DNA of 64,000 nucleotides. It comes from Phenylobacterium sp. Lineage in GTDB: Bacteria > Pseudomonadota > Alphaproteobacteria > Caulobacterales > Caulobacteraceae. A program made the translations under genes and the position numbers. The notes beneath the pieces are model-generated. The model was given only the letters and a program-made list of their open reading frames with translations. It was not told the origin of the DNA and searched no databases. Of the stretch, positions 25,360 through 34,011 are shown one piece after another. The stretch's first letter is position 1. The number at the start of each line of letters is the position of its first letter. The DNA lies in the NCBI RefSeq assembly GCF_004299445.1, contig NZ_SCTC01000035.1:96883-160882 (forward strand), given 5' to 3'.

Positions 25360-25748
25360 GATGAGAGAAGGCCGGCCGCCGCCGCCCCGGCCCGCGCGCC
25401 GACAGCTTTACGCGGAAGCGAGTGCCATTGTAGCCCTGGATTCGATCAATTCATTCTTGGTCGGACCAGCGTAGCTATCCGGGCACCGCTCCGGCCAGCA
25501 ATTCAATGGGCACTATTCCTCCAAGGGTTACGAAGCGAACACTTGGGATGAAGAAGCGTGGGGCTAGGGGTTCCCCACCGCGGTGCGAGTCCGTGCCGCC
25601 CCCGTCGTCCGAACGGACGATCCGAAGGTCCGCTGCAAGTCACGACTTCGCCTAGGCCACCGGCGCTAGGCTTGCCGCCGGCCAGCGGACCTTCCCAACC
25701 GCCGCAAAGAGTCACGCGCCGACTTCGACCGTAGGCTCACAGCCCCCC
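25360..25748. other. Non-coding stretch, nothing recognised
   Basis: 389 bases between the histidine kinase and the convergent rhodanese gene. The middle part has lower GC than the surroundings. Short ORFs (for example from the ATG near 25507) lack ribosome sites and resemble no family. A GC-rich inverted block GCCGGCCGCCGCCGCCCCGGC just after the kinase stop (25370-25390) could act as its terminator. Confidence 0.4.
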
Positions 25749-26684
25749 TCACTCCCCCGGCCCAGTCTCCACCGCCCCATCCCGCCGCGACCAGTCCTCG
25801 AACGACCCGTCGTACAGCAACACGTCCAGCCCCAGGGTCCGCGCCGCGAAGATCGTCGCGGTGGCCTGCTGGCCGACGTGGCAGTAGGCGATCACCTTGT
25901 CGCCCGGCTTCACCCCCGCGGCCTTGAACCGGGCGGCGATCTCCTCAGGCGACGCCAGGCGCGCGTCCGGGGTGGTGACCGTGGTGAGCGGCACGCTTTT
26001 GGCGCCGGCGATGTGGCCGGTCTTGTGGGGCTTGGCCGCCGGCCCGCCGGCGCGCTCGCCCGCGTAGAACTCCGGCGTGCGCGCATCGACCAGGACATAG
26101 CCCTTGGCGCGGGCGTGGGTCTTCACGAAGTCGGCGTCGACGACGATCGGGCGCATCTTCAGCGGCGGCAGCCGGCCCGGCGCGGGCGCGGCGGCGGCGG
26201 TCTCCAGGGCGCGGCCTTCCTTCGTCCAGGCCGCCAGCCCGCCATTCAGCAGTGACGTGCGGGCGCCCAGGCCGGCGGCGTCCAGCACGAACACCACCCG
26301 CGTCGCCGACTGGATGTCGCGCGTCGGGTAGACCACGATCCGGGAGCGATCCGACACGCCCAGCGCCTGCAGCTTCGCGCGCAGGGCCTCGGGATCGGGC
26401 ATCTCCAGGATCAGCGGGTCCTTGGCGGCCGGCGGGGCGGAAATGTCGCCCAGGGTCACCAGCCGCGCCCCCGGCACATGGCCCGCGTCATAGCCGGCCT
26501 TGTCGCCCACGTGCAGGACCACCAGGTCGGGATCCTTCAGCCGCCCGGCCAGCCAGTCGGTCGACACCAGCAGCTTCTCGCGCGCGGCGGCCGCCTTCGG
26601 CGCGGGGAAGCCGGATGTCTCGGCTAAGGAGGGCGCCGGCGCCGCGAGCGCCAGGAACAGGACCGCCGCCAGGACAGCTCGCAT
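25749..26684 (-). CDS. Exported tandem-rhodanese sulfurtransferase
   Basis: 311 residues. Signal peptide [22 protein letters not shown], then two rhodanese domains (about 38-160 and 180-305). Only the second carries the catalytic cysteine (C268, in [10 protein letters not shown]); the first has a serine/threonine-rich loop in place of it ([13 protein letters not shown]), as in thiosulfate sulfurtransferases. It would move sulfane sulfur from thiosulfate or a persulfide to an acceptor in the periplasm. GAGGAGA just upstream fixes the start at 26684 within a much longer open frame. Divergent from ruvA; 99 bases separate the starts. Confidence 0.88.
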   Translation of the reverse strand: MRAVLAAVLFLALAAPAPSLAETSGFPAPKAAAAREKLLVSTDWLAGRLKDPDLVVLHVGDKAGYDAGHVPGARLVTLGDISAPPAAKDPLILEMPDPEALRAKLQALGVSDRSRIVVYPTRDIQSATRVVFVLDAAGLGARTSLLNGGLAAWTKEGRALETAAAAPAPGRLPPLKMRPIVVDADFVKTHARAKGYVLVDARTPEFYAGERAGGPAAKPHKTGHIAGAKSVPLTTVTTPDARLASPEEIAARFKAAGVKPGDKVIAYCHVGQQATATIFAARTLGLDVLLYDGSFEDWSRRDGAVETGPGE

Positions 26685-26757
26685 CTTCGTCTCCTCGTTT
26701 CGCGCCAGCATAACGCCCGCATTGTTCCCTGCGAGTCCCCGCTGCGGTACTCCTCCA

Positions 26758-26772
26758 GAACACATGCCGAAC
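26758..26772. promoter_or_regulatory. LexA (SOS) box upstream of ruvA
   Basis: GAAC ACATGCC GAAC, an exact GAAC-N7-GAAC ending 11 bases before the ruvA ATG. This is the alphaproteobacterial LexA operator pattern and predicts DNA-damage induction of ruvAB, and perhaps of the divergent rhodanese gene. Confidence 0.7.
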
Positions 26773-26783
26773 GTGATTCGCAG

Positions 26784-27398
26784 ATGATCGGACGTCTCAG
26801 GGGCGCCGTCGCCGAGGTCGGGGAGGAAGACGCCCTGATCGACGTGATGGGCGTGGGCTATGTCGTGCGCTGCGGCAGCCGCACCCTGTCGCGCCTGCCC
26901 GAGGTGGGCGGCGAAGCGCTGCTGCATGTCGAGAGCCACTGGGGCGAGCAGACGGGCCTCACCCTCTACGGCTTCCTGAGCCGCGACGACCGCCAGGCCT
27001 TCGTGCTGCTGCGCACGATCCAGGGCGTCGGCCCCAAGGCGGCGCTGGCGGTGCTGGACGTGCTGCCGCCCGCGGAACTGGCCGGCGCGGTGGCGCGCGA
27101 CGACAAGGCCGCGGTGGCGCGGGCCAACGGCGTCGGGCCCAAGCTGGCGCTGCGCATCGTCACCGAACTCAAGGGCAAGCCGATCCACGACGGCCCGATC
27201 GCCGCCTTCCACGGCTCCATCCCCAGCGCCGCGCCGGCGAAACCCTCGGCCTCGGGCGAGGCGGTCGCGGCCCTGATGGGCCTGGGCGTCGCCGAACCCG
27301 CGGCCCGCAGAGTCGTCGAATCCGCCGCCATCCGCCTGGGCGAAGACGCCGAACCCCCGGCCCTCATCAAGGCCGCCCTGCAGGAGCTGGGGCGTTGA
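26784..27398 (+). CDS. ruvA: Holliday junction branch migration protein RuvA
   Basis: 204 residues. Domain I (OB fold, 1-64: [30 protein letters not shown]), domain II with two helix-hairpin-helix motifs ([36 protein letters not shown]), a flexible acidic linker, and domain III (about 158-204) that binds RuvB. The tetramer holds the Holliday junction in square-planar form. Preceded by a LexA box. A repeat element of about 200 bases separates it from ruvB instead of the usual few bases. Confidence 0.96.
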   Translation: MIGRLRGAVAEVGEEDALIDVMGVGYVVRCGSRTLSRLPEVGGEALLHVESHWGEQTGLTLYGFLSRDDRQAFVLLRTIQGVGPKAALAVLDVLPPAELAGAVARDDKAAVARANGVGPKLALRIVTELKGKPIHDGPIAAFHGSIPSAAPAKPSASGEAVAALMGLGVAEPAARRVVESAAIRLGEDAEPPALIKAALQELGR

Positions 27399-27447
27399 GG
27401 GGAACCCTGGAAAACCAAGGCCGCGAAGCGGCGCCCTCCAAAGGCAT

Positions 27448-27514
27448 GTCCACGAACCACACGAACCACACGAAGAGGCCGCGATCGTTCGTGTGGTTCG
27501 TGTGGTTCGTGGAC
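27448..27514. repeat. Inverted repeat family D copy 2, between ruvA and ruvB
   Basis: Arms GTCCACGAACCACACGAACC... (27448-27473) and ...GGTTCGTGGAC (to 27514) are perfect complements of about 27 bases with a 13-base middle. CCTTCTGTGTTTTCCGTGGTTC follows at 27584-27605. The same pair of modules, in the same order and orientation, is found at 15753-15910. The insertion lies in the ruvA-ruvB gap and its transcript would form a long hairpin between the two cistrons. Confidence 0.8.
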
Positions 27515-27624
27515 AACTTCCTGCGGCCTGGAACCACGAGGGCGCCCGCTCACGCGGGCAAGACCGTTCCGCCGCCCTCCGTGCCTTCTGTGTTTTCCGT
27601 GGTTCCCCTATCGGGGCCGCGCCC

Positions 27625-28656
27625 ATGACCCGCGTGATCTCCGGCGAGGCTCAGCCGTTCGAGACGGCGGACAAGGCGCTGCGGCCGCAGACGCTGGCCG
27701 AGTTCGTGGGGCAGCAGCAGGCCAAGGGGAACCTCAGCGTCTTCATCGAGGCGGCGAAGAACCGCGAGGAGGCCCTGGACCACGTCCTCTTGTTCGGCCC
27801 GCCGGGCCTGGGCAAGACCACGCTCGCCCAGATCGTCGCCCGCGAGCTGGGCGTGAACTTCCGCGCCACAAGCGGGCCCGTGCTGGCCAAGGCCGGCGAC
27901 CTGGCGGCGATCCTCACCAACCTCGAGCCGCGCGACGTGCTGTTCATCGACGAAATCCACCGCCTGCCGGCCAATGTGGAGGAGATCCTCTATCCGGCGA
28001 TGGAGGACCACGTCCTGGACCTGATGATCGGCGAGGGGCCGTCGGCGCGCTCGATCCGCATCGATCTCGCGCCCTTCACCCTGGTCGCGGCGACCACGCG
28101 CGCGGGCCTGCTGGCCACCCCGCTGCGCGACCGCTTCGGCATCCCGATCCGGCTGGAATTCTACACCCACGAGGAGCTGCAGAAGGTGCTGCTGGGCGCC
28201 GCGGCGAAGATGGGCGCGGCGCTCTCGCCCGACGGCGCCATGGAGATCGCCACCCGCGCCCGCGGCACGCCGCGCGTGGCCGGCCGCCTGCTGCGCCGGG
28301 TCCGCGACTTCGCCGCCGCCGACGGGGCCCCGGTGATCGACCGCAAGGCCGCCGCCTCCGCGCTGGCCCGCCTGGACGTCGACGAGCACGGCCTGGATTC
28401 GCTGGACCGCCGCTACCTGCGCGCCCTGATCGAGAACTACGCCGGCGGCCCCGCGGGCGTGGAGACCCTGGCCTACGCGATCGCCGAGGCCCGCGACGCG
28501 GTCGAGGACGTGATCGAGCCGTTCCTCCTGCAGCAGGGCTTCATCCAGCGCACGCCCCGCGGCCGCATGGCCACCGCCCGCGCCTACAGCCACCTGGGCC
28601 TGATGGCCCCGAAGGGCGTCGGCCAGGCGCCTACGACCGGGGACCTGTTCGAATGA
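27625..28656 (+). CDS. ruvB: Holliday junction branch migration helicase RuvB
   Basis: 343 residues, AAA+ motor that pumps DNA through the RuvA-junction complex. Walker A GPPGLGKT (58-65), Walker B LFIDEIHR with D109-E110, sensor 1 AATTRAG, arginine-finger region [15 protein letters not shown], sensor 2 [16 protein letters not shown], and a winged-helix C-terminal domain from about 260. The frame is open further upstream through the repeat, but ATG 27625 gives the family N terminus. The stop overlaps the ybgC start as ATGA, tying DNA repair and tol genes in one transcript. Confidence 0.96.
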   Translation: MTRVISGEAQPFETADKALRPQTLAEFVGQQQAKGNLSVFIEAAKNREEALDHVLLFGPPGLGKTTLAQIVARELGVNFRATSGPVLAKAGDLAAILTNLEPRDVLFIDEIHRLPANVEEILYPAMEDHVLDLMIGEGPSARSIRIDLAPFTLVAATTRAGLLATPLRDRFGIPIRLEFYTHEELQKVLLGAAAKMGAALSPDGAMEIATRARGTPRVAGRLLRRVRDFAAADGAPVIDRKAAASALARLDVDEHGLDSLDRRYLRALIENYAGGPAGVETLAYAIAEARDAVEDVIEPFLLQQGFIQRTPRGRMATARAYSHLGLMAPKGVGQAPTTGDLFE

Positions 28657-29096
28657 GCGAGCCTTCCGCCGGGTGGATCGAGGGCCGCGAGCATCTGCTG
28701 CCGGTCCGGATCTATTACGAGGACACCGACTTCACCGGGATGGTCTACCACGCCAACTACCTGCGCTATTTCGAGCGGGGGCGGAGCGACTTCTTCCGCA
28801 TCGCCGGCATCAGCCACACCGAGCTGTTGAAGCTGGCCGAGCCCACCGCCTTCACCCTCGTGCGCGTCGAGATCGACTATCGGCGGGCCGCCCGCGTCGA
28901 CGACGCGCTGCTGGTCCACACCACCTACGACACGATCAAGGGGCCCCGGCTGATGGTCAGCCAGCGCATCACCCGCGGCGAGGAGCTGATCGCCGAGGCG
29001 CACGTTCAGGCCGTCTGCATCGATCTGCGCGGCCGGGCCAAGAAACCGCCCAGGGAAATGGTCGAGCTTCTGCGGCCCTACTTCGAGACGCCATAA
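28653..29096 (+). CDS. ybgC: Tol-Pal system acyl-CoA thioesterase YbgC
   Basis: 147 residues, hot-dog fold. [27 protein letters not shown] (about 16-42) contains the catalytic Asp and the helix typical of 4-hydroxybenzoyl-CoA thioesterase/YbgC enzymes. It hydrolyses short- or long-chain acyl-CoA or acyl-ACP and is almost always encoded with tol genes, linked to phospholipid metabolism at the inner membrane. It overlaps ruvB by four bases and is followed after 54 bases by tolQ. Confidence 0.95.
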   Translation: MSEPSAGWIEGREHLLPVRIYYEDTDFTGMVYHANYLRYFERGRSDFFRIAGISHTELLKLAEPTAFTLVRVEIDYRRAARVDDALLVHTTYDTIKGPRLMVSQRITRGEELIAEAHVQAVCIDLRGRAKKPPREMVELLRPYFETP

Positions 29097-29150
29097 GATC
29101 GCCACCGAGACCCCGCACCACCGCCACGACACGCGCCTTCAGGAGACAAG

Positions 29151-29852
29151 ATGGACCCGGCCGCCATCACGCCGCAGAGCTTCGACCTTCTCTCGATCTT
29201 CCTGAACTCCGACTGGGTCGTGAAGCTGGTGATGATCGGCCTGGCGGCGTCCTCGCTGTGGTCGTGGACGATCATCCTGGACAAGCTGTTCCGCTTCCAC
29301 CGCCTGAACCGCGAGGCCGACAAGTTCGAGGACGCCGTCTCGTCGGGCCGCAGCCTGGAAGACGTCGCCGCCGAAGCCGGCGAGCGTCCGACCCATCCGC
29401 TGCCCCGGATGCTGCAGGGCGCCATGAAGGAGTGGCGCGAGACCCGCGCCAAGGGCGCCGTCAGCGAGGGCCAGGTCGCCTTCCTGATCCAGCGCATCGA
29501 CCGCCAGATGGACACCATCATCGCTCGCGAGAGCGCCCGCGTGGAAAACGGCCTGGGCATCCTGGCCATCGTCGCCACCGCCTCGCCGTTCGTGGGCCTG
29601 TTCGGCACGGTCTGGGGGATCATGCGATCCTTCCAGGCCATCGCCATCCAGAAGAACACCTCCCTGGCCATCGTCGCCCCCTCGATCGCCGAAGCCCTCT
29701 TCGCCACCGCCATCGGCCTCGTCGCGGCCATACCCGCATATATTGCATTTAATGCTTTTTCTACTTCTGCAGGCAAATACTCCGCGCGCCTTGAGGGCTT
29801 CGCCGACGACCTGTCGACCGCGATCCAGCGCCGCCTGGCGGAGCGGGGCTGA
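29151..29852 (+). CDS. tolQ: Tol-Pal motor protein TolQ
   Basis: 233 residues, MotA/TolQ/ExbB family. Three transmembrane helices: about 20-42 (VVKLVMIGLAASSLWSWTIIL), 137-160 (LGILAIVATASPFVGLFGTVWGIM) and 172-200. The ASPFVGLFGTVWGIM segment is the proton-channel signature shared with ExbB. With TolR it converts proton motive force into TolA movement for outer-membrane constriction at division. Codons 194-209 are abruptly AT-rich and unlike the rest of the gene. CAGGAGA seven bases before ATG 29151. Confidence 0.96.
   Translation: MDPAAITPQSFDLLSIFLNSDWVVKLVMIGLAASSLWSWTIILDKLFRFHRLNREADKFEDAVSSGRSLEDVAAEAGERPTHPLPRMLQGAMKEWRETRAKGAVSEGQVAFLIQRIDRQMDTIIARESARVENGLGILAIVATASPFVGLFGTVWGIMRSFQAIAIQKNTSLAIVAPSIAEALFATAIGLVAAIPAYIAFNAFSTSAGKYSARLEGFADDLSTAIQRRLAERG
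29730..29777 (+). other. AT-rich rare-codon patch inside tolQ
   Basis: Codons for I194 to K209 read ATA CCC GCA TAT ATT GCA, then TTT AAT GCT TTT TCT ACT, then TCT GCA GGC AAA. Nearly all end in A or T in a gene where the third position is otherwise G or C. It includes the short inverted repeat GCATT-T-AATGC (29745-29755). The encoded residues remain ordinary TolQ sequence at the end of the third helix. Boundaries on both sides are sharp. Confidence 0.75.
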
Positions 29853-29855
29853 GCC

Positions 29856-30355
<500 letters not shown>

Positions 30356-30359
<4 letters not shown>

Positions 30360-31192
30360 GTCGGGCCGCCCCCCGGCGCATCGAGGTCTCGCCGGCGGCC
30401 CTGGGCTCGATCGGCCTGCACGTGGCCGTGGCCGCCGCCTTCATGATCAGCTGGGGCGCCCACGATCTGAAGGTGGGCTCGGTGACGCCGGTCACTATCG
30501 TCTCGACCGCGCCGTCCACGGACGTGCGTCCCGCCATCCAGGGCCTTGAGACCGTCGAGGCCGCGACCGAGGAGCCTGCGCCCGAGGCCCCGCCCGAACC
30601 TGCGCCGCCCCCGCCGGCGCCTGCGCCCCCGACGCCCACGCCGACGCCCAAGGCCGCGAAGCCGATCGAGAAGGCCGCGCCGCCTGCCAAGACAGTGACC
30701 AAGCCGGCCGAGAAGAGCTTCGACCTCGACGCGCTGTCGGCCAGCCTCACCCGCCCGGCCCGCAACGCCCCGCAGCGCCCCTCGGCCGCCCCCAAAGGCC
30801 CGACCCGCGCTGAGACCGCGCCTGTCGCACGCCAGACGGCAGGGACGGGCCTCGCCACCGGAGCCGCGCTGGAAGGTCTGGCCGAAGACCTGCAGCGTCG
30901 CTGGAACCCGAACTGCAGCCTCTCCGCCCGCAACGTCGTCGTGAAGACCACCTTCCAGCTGGGCATCGGCGGCAACGTGATGGGCGAGGTGCTGACCCAG
31001 GTTCAGGACCAGACCGTCCGGCGCGGTCAGATGGAATGCACCAACAGCAACACCCGCGAATGCATCGTCCAGTCGGCGGCCGACCGCGCCGCCGCAGCCG
31101 TGCATGCCGCCGCCCCGTTCCGCGGGCTGCCCCGTGAACTCTACGGCCAGCGTATCGTCGTGAATTTCAACGCCCGAGAGGCCTGCGCCTGA
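30356..31192 (+). CDS. tolA: Cell envelope integrity protein TolA
   Basis: 278 residues starting at GTG overlapping the tolR stop. One inner-membrane anchor near 14-36 ([19 protein letters not shown]), a Pro/Ala/Glu/Lys-rich periplasmic stalk (about 60-125, many PAP and EAP repeats, shorter than the helical stalk of enteric TolA), and a C-terminal TonB/TolA-like domain (about 165-278) with two cysteine pairs ([21 protein letters not shown]). It links the TolQR motor to TolB and Pal. The TGATG overlap with tolB supports coupling. Confidence 0.9.
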
Positions 31193-32511
31193 TGACCAAG
31201 ACCGCCATCGCCATCCGATCGCGCCTCGCCGCGCTCCTGCTAGCCTGCATGTGCGTTGCGACCGCCATGGTGGTCGCGAACCCTGCGCGCGCCGAAGTCC
31301 AGGTAAACATCAATCGCGCCGACCTGAAGCCGCTGCCGATCGCCATCCCGGCCTTCGGCGGGCAGCAGGGCGCCGAGATCGCCCAGGTGGTCCAGGCCAA
31401 CCTGCAGCGCTCGGGCCTGTTCCTGCCGCTGGACCCTGCCAGCTTCATCGAGAAGGACCTGAACGCCGCGGTCCAGCCCCGCTTCGCCGACTGGAAGACC
31501 ATCAACGCCCAGGCGCTGGTGAACGGCCAGGTGACCATCGAAGGCGGCCGGATCCGGGTCGATTTCCGCCTCTGGGACGTCTTCCAGGAACAGCAGCTGC
31601 TGGGCCTGCAGTTCACGTCCAGCCCCGAGAACTGGCGCCGCGTGGCGCACAAGATCTCGGACGCCGTCTATGAGCGGCTGACCGGCGAGAAGGGCTATTT
31701 CGACACCCGCGTGGTGTTTGTGGCCGAGAGCGGCGCGCGCGGTGCGGTCACCAAGCGCCTGGCGATCATGGACCAGGACGGCGCCAACCCCAGCTACCTG
31801 ACGGGCGGCGACTCGATCGTGATGACGCCCCGCTTCTCGCCCACCAGCCAGGAGATCACCTACATGGCGCTGAAGCCCGACAGCGCCACCGTCTACCTGT
31901 TCAACCTGCAGAGCGGCCGGCGCGAGAGCCTGGGCACGTTCCCCGGCATGGCCTTCGCCCCGCGATTCTCGCCCGACGGCGGGCGGGTGATCTTCTCGGT
32001 TGAGCGGGCCGGCAACAGCGACCTGTTCGTGATGAACCTGTCCAGCCGCTCGTCCTCGCGGCTCACCTCGGACCCTGGGATCGATACGTCGGGCTCGTTC
32101 TCGCCCGACGGCACAAAGATCGCCTTCAACTCCGACCGCTCGGGCAGCCCGCACATCTACGTTATGGGCGCCGACGGATCGGCCCCGCGGCGGATCTCCA
32201 ACGGGGGCGGCCGCTACACCACGCCGGTCTGGAGCCCGACGGGCGAATACATCGCCTTCACCAAGCAGGAAGGCGGCCAGTTCCACATCGGCGTCATGAA
32301 GCCAGACGGCACCGACGAGCGCCTTTTGACCTCCAGCTATCTGGACGAAGGCCCGACCTGGGCCCCCAATGGCCGGGTTCTGATGTTTTCGCGTGAAACC
32401 CCGGGCGGGGCGCCCAAGTTATGGAGCGTGGACGTGACCGGGCGAATCCTTCAGCCGATGCCCTATCCGGGCGCAGGTTCGGATCCTGCCTGGTCGCCAT
32501 TGCTTAACTAG
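31192..32511 (+). CDS. tolB: Tol-Pal periplasmic protein TolB
   Basis: 439 residues. Signal peptide (1-33), N-terminal alpha/beta domain (about 35-165) and a six-bladed beta-propeller shown by repeated blades such as [69 protein letters not shown] and DPAWSPLLN. It shuttles between Pal and TolA. The gap to pal is 69 bases, long enough for a separate pal promoter. Confidence 0.97.
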   Translation: MTKTAIAIRSRLAALLLACMCVATAMVVANPARAEVQVNINRADLKPLPIAIPAFGGQQGAEIAQVVQANLQRSGLFLPLDPASFIEKDLNAAVQPRFADWKTINAQALVNGQVTIEGGRIRVDFRLWDVFQEQQLLGLQFTSSPENWRRVAHKISDAVYERLTGEKGYFDTRVVFVAESGARGAVTKRLAIMDQDGANPSYLTGGDSIVMTPRFSPTSQEITYMALKPDSATVYLFNLQSGRRESLGTFPGMAFAPRFSPDGGRVIFSVERAGNSDLFVMNLSSRSSSRLTSDPGIDTSGSFSPDGTKIAFNSDRSGSPHIYVMGADGSAPRRISNGGGRYTTPVWSPTGEYIAFTKQEGGQFHIGVMKPDGTDERLLTSSYLDEGPTWAPNGRVLMFSRETPGGAPKLWSVDVTGRILQPMPYPGAGSDPAWSPLLN

Positions 32512-32580
32512 TCTTGCGCCCCAATCCCGCCCGATAGATGCCGATAGTGATTCGCAACACTTCGACCACAGGAGACACAA

Positions 32581-33147
32581 ATGCTTCCTAGCCTGAGCAG
32601 CCGCTCGCTGGCCCGGCTCGCCCTGGTGGGCGTGGCCACGGTGTCCCTGGCAGCGTGCGCGAAGAAGGAACCGCTCCCGACCAAGCTGCCGCCGCAGACC
32701 CAGGCCCCGCAGCAGACGCCGCAGACGCCGATGCCGCAGAACACCGGCCCCATCGGCCAGCAATCGACGGCGCCGGTCCCGGGCTCGGCCCAGGACTTCA
32801 TCGTCAACGTCGGCGACCGTGTGTACTTCGACACCGACAGCCACGACGTCCGCGCCGACGCCGAGCCGATCCTCAGCGGCCAGGCGGGGTGGCTGCGGCG
32901 CTATCCGTCGGTCCGCGTGCGGATCGAGGGCAACGCCGACGAACGCGGCACGCGCGAGTACAACCTGGCCCTCGGCGCGCGGCGCGCCAATGCGGTGCGC
33001 GATTTCCTGGTTGCCCAGGGGATCACCTCGGATCGCATCTCGACCATCTCGTTTGGCAAGGAACAGCCGCTGGACGCCGGCACCGGCGAAGAGGCCTGGC
33101 AGAAGAACCGCAACGGGCATACCGCTATCGTCTCGGGCGCCCGCTAG
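32581..33147 (+). CDS. pal: Peptidoglycan-associated lipoprotein Pal
   Basis: 188 residues. Signal peptide with lipobox LAAC, lipidated Cys26, a Gln/Pro/Thr-rich linker (about 35-65), then the OmpA-like peptidoglycan-binding domain: VYFDTDSHDV, then VRIEGNADERGTREYNLALGARRANAVRDFLVAQGI with the diaminopimelate-contacting Asp and Arg. It anchors the outer membrane to peptidoglycan and gathers at the division site. AGGAGA precedes the ATG. Confidence 0.97.
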   Translation: MLPSLSSRSLARLALVGVATVSLAACAKKEPLPTKLPPQTQAPQQTPQTPMPQNTGPIGQQSTAPVPGSAQDFIVNVGDRVYFDTDSHDVRADAEPILSGQAGWLRRYPSVRVRIEGNADERGTREYNLALGARRANAVRDFLVAQGITSDRISTISFGKEQPLDAGTGEEAWQKNRNGHTAIVSGAR

Positions 33148-33156
33148 GTCATCCTG

Positions 33157-34011
33157 GTGCGTGCGCGTATTCCTCTGACGCTTCTGGCGCTGGCCGTCCT
33201 CGCGACGGCGACGCCTGCGGCGTCGCAGACCCCCTTGCCGGAGCCCGCGGTCGATCCGCTGGACTCGCGTGACGCCAAGCGGGTGGAGCGGATGGAGAAG
33301 GTGGTCCGCGAGCTACGGGCCATCGTCTTCCAGCTGCAGAAGTCGGACAAGCCGGTGGTCGTCCAGCCTGCCGACACCGACGCGCGCATGGCCGAGATGA
33401 GCGAGAAGCTGGGCGACCTGGAGCAGACACTCCGCTCGCTGAACGGCACGATCGACAACGCGACCCGTGACCTGGACGCCGCCCGGCGTGAGAACGCGGC
33501 GCTCAAGTCCCAGCTGGACGGCCTGAGCGAACGCCTGGCCGCCGTCGAGCAGAAGCTGACCGCGTCGACCGTCGCGTCCGCTGAAGCCGCCCCGGCCACG
33601 GCGCCGACACTGCCCCCCGCCGGCGATCCTGCCCAGGCTTTCGCCGAGGCCCGGAAACTGATGCTAGCCGGCGACTACGACGCCGCCGAGAACGCCTTCG
33701 CCGACTTCGTCGAGGCCTATCCCGACACGGCCAGGACCCCAGAGGCGAGCTACTGGCTGGGCAAGACGCTCAGCGTCCGCGGGGCGCACGCCGACGCCGC
33801 TCAGGCCTATATCGGCGCCATTCGCGGCTGGCCGCAGACATCATGGGCCCCCGACGCGGTCGTAGAGCTCTCGCGCTCACTGATCGCGCTGAAGAAGCCC
33901 TCCGACGCCTGTCAGACCCTGGCCGAGTTCGCGCGCCGCTATCCCAAGGCCGCCCCCACCGTCGCCGCCCGCGCCGCCGCCGCCCGCACCCAGGCCAAGT
34001 GCGCGGCCTAG
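33157..34011 (+). CDS. cpoB: Tol-Pal system protein CpoB (YbgF)
   Basis: 284 residues starting at GTG. Signal peptide (LLALAVLATATPAASQ), a long coiled-coil region (about 38-140, with MAEMSEKLGDLEQTLRSLNGTIDNATRDLDAARR) for trimerisation, a linker, and three TPR units (about 160-280: AFAEARKLMLAGDYDAAENAFADFVEAYPD and two more). In E. coli, CpoB couples PBP1B activity with Tol energy. Its 3' end overlaps tilS by 13 bases. Confidence 0.92.
   Translation: MRARIPLTLLALAVLATATPAASQTPLPEPAVDPLDSRDAKRVERMEKVVRELRAIVFQLQKSDKPVVVQPADTDARMAEMSEKLGDLEQTLRSLNGTIDNATRDLDAARRENAALKSQLDGLSERLAAVEQKLTASTVASAEAAPATAPTLPPAGDPAQAFAEARKLMLAGDYDAAENAFADFVEAYPDTARTPEASYWLGKTLSVRGAHADAAQAYIGAIRGWPQTSWAPDAVVELSRSLIALKKPSDACQTLAEFARRYPKAAPTVAARAAAARTQAKCAA

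Noticed and set aside
25507..25656. Fifty-codon ORF after the hybrid kinase
   Set aside because: No ribosome site and Arg/Pro-rich random-like sequence.
15753..27514. CRISPR-like array from 9-base ACCACACGA units
   Set aside because: Units are adjacent without spacers and arranged as one inverted repeat; no cas genes.
27490..27514. GTTC repeats in the ruvA-ruvB gap as a possible third LexA box
   Set aside because: Spacing is N5 within the repeat units, not the required N7.
25749..27626. 625-codon minus-strand frame that would fuse the rhodanese to about 310 extra N-terminal residues
   Set aside because: The extension is antisense to ruvA and reads through the repeat. The rhodanese has its own signal peptide, ATG and ribosome site at 26684.
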